A DNA stretch of 64,000 bases from Propionicimonas paludicola (lineage in GTDB: Bacteria; Actinomycetota; Actinomycetes; Propionibacteriales; Propionibacteriaceae), in contig NZ_PDJC01000001.1 of NCBI RefSeq assembly GCF_002563675.1, forward strand, positions 1,674,001-1,738,000, in the 5' to 3' direction. A model generated the notes under the pieces. The model did not search any database. It was not told the DNA's origin and saw only the letters and a program-made list of their open reading frames with translations. The number at the start of each line of letters is the position of its first letter. Position 1 is the first letter of the stretch. Shown piece by piece: positions 61,407 to 64,000 of this stretch. Made by a program: the position numbers and the translations under genes.

Positions 61407-62705
61407 TCATGCTGAGGGTGCCACCTTTGTCAGGGCAGTGAGTACCTTGTCCATCCAATCACCGTCCCTGGTGTCGTAGAGATGAGCGAGCATCTTCATC
61501 GTGAACCGCATCAACGTGGGCCGGGGCAGACCATACCGGGTGCACAGGTGCATCACCTGCGGGTGCTCGATCAGGGAAACGAAGACCTGACCCAGCCGGA
61601 AGTACCCTCCCCACTCGGACTTCAACCGGGTCGGGTAGCCGCGCAGCGCCGCTTCGGCGCTGGGAGACCCGAAACCGCGGAACTTGGCATCGGCGATGGC
61701 GTCGGCGGCCATCTCGGCGGCTTCCATGGCATAGGAGATGCCTTCGCCGTTGAACGGGGAGACCATGCCGCCGGCATCACCGACCAGGAGCAGGCCGCGA
61801 TGGTAGGCCGGCTGCCGGTTGAACGACATCGGCAGAGCGGCACCCAGGATCGGTCCGAGCTGGTTCTCCGGACGGAAGCCCCACTCCTCGGGAGTGGCCG
61901 CAACCCAGCGGGAGAACATCTCGCGGTAATTCTGCCCAGCCTTGTCCGCCTTCGAGGCGACCGTGCCCAGGCCGACGTTGACGGTGCCGTCGCCCATCCC
62001 GAAGACCCAGCCGTAGCCGGGCAACAGGTTGGACTCTCCGGGCTTGCCGTCCCACAGCTCCAGCCAGGACTCCATGTAGTCGTCATCGCTGCGCGGGGAG
62101 GTGAAGTAGGCCCGCACCGCCACGCCCATCGGACGGTTGGTGAGCTTGGTCAGTCCCATGGACACCGACAGCCGCGAGGAGTTGCCGTCTGCGGCGATGA
62201 CGATCGGCGCGGTGAACCGGCGTCCGTCCTTGGCCACGACGCCGACGATCCGGTCGCTGAGCTGATCGATGATCGGCTCGGTCACGTTGGTGTTCTCGAA
62301 CAGCCGGGCACCGGCGGCCACCGCCCGATCGGCGAGCAGCTTGTCGAACTCGGAACGGGCCTTGACCAGCCCGTACGGCGGAAACTCGGCGAGCTCCGGC
62401 CAGTTCAACTCGAACGGCTCGGTGCGTCCGCCATAGATCCGTAGGCCGCGGTTGCGGGTCCAGCCGGCTTCGGGTGAGGTGTCGATGCCGAGCTTGATCA
62501 GCTGCTTGACCGCACGCGGGGTGAGTCCGTCGCCGCAGACCTTCTCCCGGGGGAAGCTCGACTTCTCCAGCAGCACCACGTCGACGCCGCGATCAGCCAG
62601 ATAGGCGGCCGCGGAGGATCCTCCGGGGCCGGCGCCGACCACGATGACTTCGGCGGTGATTGCAGTTGAGCCGACGACTGGCGTTGCCGCCTCGGGCTCT
62701 GGCAT
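61407..62705 (-). CDS. MenJ-like menaquinone/geranylgeranyl reductase
   Basis: This 432-residue FAD protein of the geranylgeranyl reductase family resembles mycobacterial MenJ, which saturates one isoprene unit of menaquinone. It has the dinucleotide fold VIVVGAGPGGSSAAAYLADRG near 20, the KVCGDGLTPRAVKQL loop, and the second FAD motif LLVGDAGGMVSPFNGEGISYAM. Its place beside nuoA and an isochorismate synthase supports a menaquinone role. It has a likely TACACT -10 (62746-62741) and GGGAG ribosome site. Another prenyl-reducing function is possible. Confidence 0.88.
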   Translation of the reverse strand: MPEPEAATPVVGSTAITAEVIVVGAGPGGSSAAAYLADRGVDVVLLEKSSFPREKVCGDGLTPRAVKQLIKLGIDTSPEAGWTRNRGLRIYGGRTEPFELNWPELAEFPPYGLVKARSEFDKLLADRAVAAGARLFENTNVTEPIIDQLSDRIVGVVAKDGRRFTAPIVIAADGNSSRLSVSMGLTKLTNRPMGVAVRAYFTSPRSDDDYMESWLELWDGKPGESNLLPGYGWVFGMGDGTVNVGLGTVASKADKAGQNYREMFSRWVAATPEEWGFRPENQLGPILGAALPMSFNRQPAYHRGLLLVGDAGGMVSPFNGEGISYAMEAAEMAADAIADAKFRGFGSPSAEAALRGYPTRLKSEWGGYFRLGQVFVSLIEHPQVMHLCTRYGLPRPTLMRFTMKMLAHLYDTRDGDWMDKVLTALTKVAPSA

Positions 62706-62804
62706 TGGCGCTCCCTGCAGTGTCTGGCTCGGTACCGGTCAGTGTAGGCAAAACGGCCCGGCGAGGCCATTTGGGGCCGAGGTGCCTGCCGGCCGACCAA
62801 GGAC

Positions 62805-62816
62805 TAACCTTGCCGG
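62805..62816 (+). promoter_or_regulatory. Candidate leaderless promoter of the isochorismate synthase gene
   Basis: TAACCT (62805-62810) ends 6 bases before the GTG at 62817. The divergent MenJ-like gene has its own TACACT box within the same 111-base gap. Confidence 0.5.
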
Positions 62817-64000
62817 GTGCGTCATCACGAGCCGCTGGGCAAACTGCAGGCTCGAACCATCGAAATCCCCGATCCTGGTGAGCTGAGTGGCTATCTCCCC
62901 CGGCAGGACGCGGTCGCCTGGTTGCGCCGCGGCGAGGGGATGATCGGGTTCGGCGAGGTGGCCCGTTTCCAGGGCGGCAGCTTCGCCGAGGCGGACGCCT
63001 GGTGGAGCCGACTGTGCGCCGAACTCGAGCACGACAGCGAACTGCTCGACCTGAGCGGCACCGGCCCGCTGGCTTTCGGCTCGTTCCCCTTCGCTGCGTC
63101 GCACTCGCGCTCCGAGGCGCTGCTGATCGTCCCCCGGCTGATCCTGGGCCGACGCCGCGGACGCAGCTGGCTGACCCTGATCGGCGGACCGGGCGATCAG
63201 CCCGAGCTGCCGCCTCGCCAGAGTGCCGCTGCGGCACCGTCCGGCCTGCGCCGTGATGTCGGCGGATTGGCCGAAGCCGACTGGCGCGGCATCGTCGAGG
63301 CCGCCGTGACCCGGATCACGGACGGCGAGCTGAGCAAGGTGGTGCTGGCCCGGGCCGAGGTGCACACCGCCGAGCGTCCGCTGGACCCGCGCTGGCTGGT
63401 CGGCAGGCTCAGCGAGGAGTACCGCGACTGCTGGACCTTCTGCGTGGCAGGCCTGATCGGCGCCTCGCCGGAGATGCTGCTGCGCCGCGAGGGCGGCCTG
63501 GTCACGTCCCGGGTACTGGCCGGGACGATCCGGCGCAACGGCGCCGAGGAACTCGATCTGAAGCTGGCCCGCTCCCTGGCCCGGTCCGGCAAGAACCTGG
63601 CCGAGCATGAGCTGGCCGTGGCTTCGGTGGCCGAGGCGCTGGCCCCGTTCACCTCGGGGATGAACGTGCCCGACGCCCCCTACGTGCTGGAGCTGCCCAA
63701 CGTGCTGCACCTGGCCTCCGATGTGACCGCCGTGGTCCGCCCGGGGGTGAGTGCGCTGCGGCTGGCCGGTGAGCTGCACCCGTCCGCCGCGGTCTGCGGG
63801 ACGCCCACCGCCGACGCAGCCGCCCTGATCGCCGAACTCGAGCAGCTGGATCGTGGCCGCTACTCCGGCCCGGTGGGCTGGCTGGACGCCAATGGCGACG
63901 GCGAGTTCGCCATCGCGTTGCGCTGCGGCCAGATCGATCCCGACCGTCCCGAGACCATCACCGTCTACGCCGGCTGCGGGATCGTGGCCGAGTCCGACCC
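62817..64000 (+). CDS. menF: Isochorismate synthase, partial at right edge
   Basis: This frame runs open from GTG 62817 to the window end, 394 codons, and is cut off there. It matches isochorismate synthases (MenF/EntC type), which turn chorismate to isochorismate for menaquinone. Conserved parts are GASPEMLLRREGG, SRVLAGTIRR, SGKNLAEHELAVAS with catalytic-type Glu/His, HPSAAVCGTPTADAA, and RGRYSGPVGWLDANGDG near the end. A leaderless start follows a TAACCT box. It is divergent from the MenJ-like gene. An anthranilate or salicylate synthase role is less likely given the neighbours. Confidence 0.9.
   Translation, partial: MRHHEPLGKLQARTIEIPDPGELSGYLPRQDAVAWLRRGEGMIGFGEVARFQGGSFAEADAWWSRLCAELEHDSELLDLSGTGPLAFGSFPFAASHSRSEALLIVPRLILGRRRGRSWLTLIGGPGDQPELPPRQSAAAAPSGLRRDVGGLAEADWRGIVEAAVTRITDGELSKVVLARAEVHTAERPLDPRWLVGRLSEEYRDCWTFCVAGLIGASPEMLLRREGGLVTSRVLAGTIRRNGAEELDLKLARSLARSGKNLAEHELAVASVAEALAPFTSGMNVPDAPYVLELPNVLHLASDVTAVVRPGVSALRLAGELHPSAAVCGTPTADAAALIAELEQLDRGRYSGPVGWLDANGDGEFAIALRCGQIDPDRPETITVYAGCGIVAESD

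Overview
The window is chromosomal DNA from a high-GC Gram-positive bacterium (Actinomycetota). I infer this from the GC-rich third codon positions, the start codons (many GTG, TTG for rpoB), and a gene order seen in actinobacteria: tRNA-Thr, tRNA-Met, rpmG, hadA, hadB, tRNA-Trp, secE, nusG, rplK, rplA, rplJ, rplL. MenJ-, MptB- and DprE2-type enzymes, KorAB and an acid-rich SecE/NusG pair agree. Propionibacteriales is my best guess at order level, but I could not test it. No prophage, insertion sequence, rRNA or CRISPR array is visible.

Layout. Positions 204-7696 hold sugar and tRNA-charging genes: a fucose/arabinose-isomerase-family enzyme behind a ROK/XylR-like operator, gltX coupled to a DprE2-like reductase, a divergent glutaminyl-tRNA synthetase, a short-chain dehydrogenase and a PfkB sugar kinase. 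Positions 7841-26256 hold the gene-expression supercluster, all on the minus strand: tuf, fusA, rpsG, rpsL (str operon), rpiB, rpoC, rpoB, then rplL, rplJ, rplA, rplK, nusG, secE and tRNA-Trp. Between rplL and rpoB sits a two-gene module: a Cro/C1-HTH plus TPR-like regulator, and a divergent 52-residue peptide with an export-signal-like N-terminus. Their 104-base intergenic region carries a perfect palindrome. I consider this the best candidate for an undescribed system: peptide signalling of the RRNPP kind, placed beside the RNA polymerase operon.

Positions 26373-36194 hold murB, hadB/hadA, a small membrane protein, rpmG, three tRNAs (Met, Thr, Tyr), an alkyltransferase-like protein, fumC, a YajQ-family protein, a D-threonine-aldolase-type enzyme, xthA, a 3-hydroxyisobutyryl-CoA hydrolase and an MptB-type mannosyltransferase. 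Positions 36356-45994 hold korAB, a serine-hydrolase-fold protein that has lost its SxxK residues, an M13 peptidase, NhaA, an amidase and a long-chain polyprenyl diphosphate synthase. Positions 45999-61363 hold a complete 14-gene nuoA-N operon. It is flanked by menaquinone genes: the polyprenyl synthase at its end, a MenJ-like reductase upstream, and isochorismate synthase running off the right edge.

The right half therefore encodes a respiratory unit (2-oxoacid oxidation, fumarase, complex I, menaquinone). Many single genes have a TAnnnT box 6-7 bases before the start codon and so are probably transcribed without a leader. The translation-machinery genes mostly have Shine-Dalgarno sites and longer leaders.
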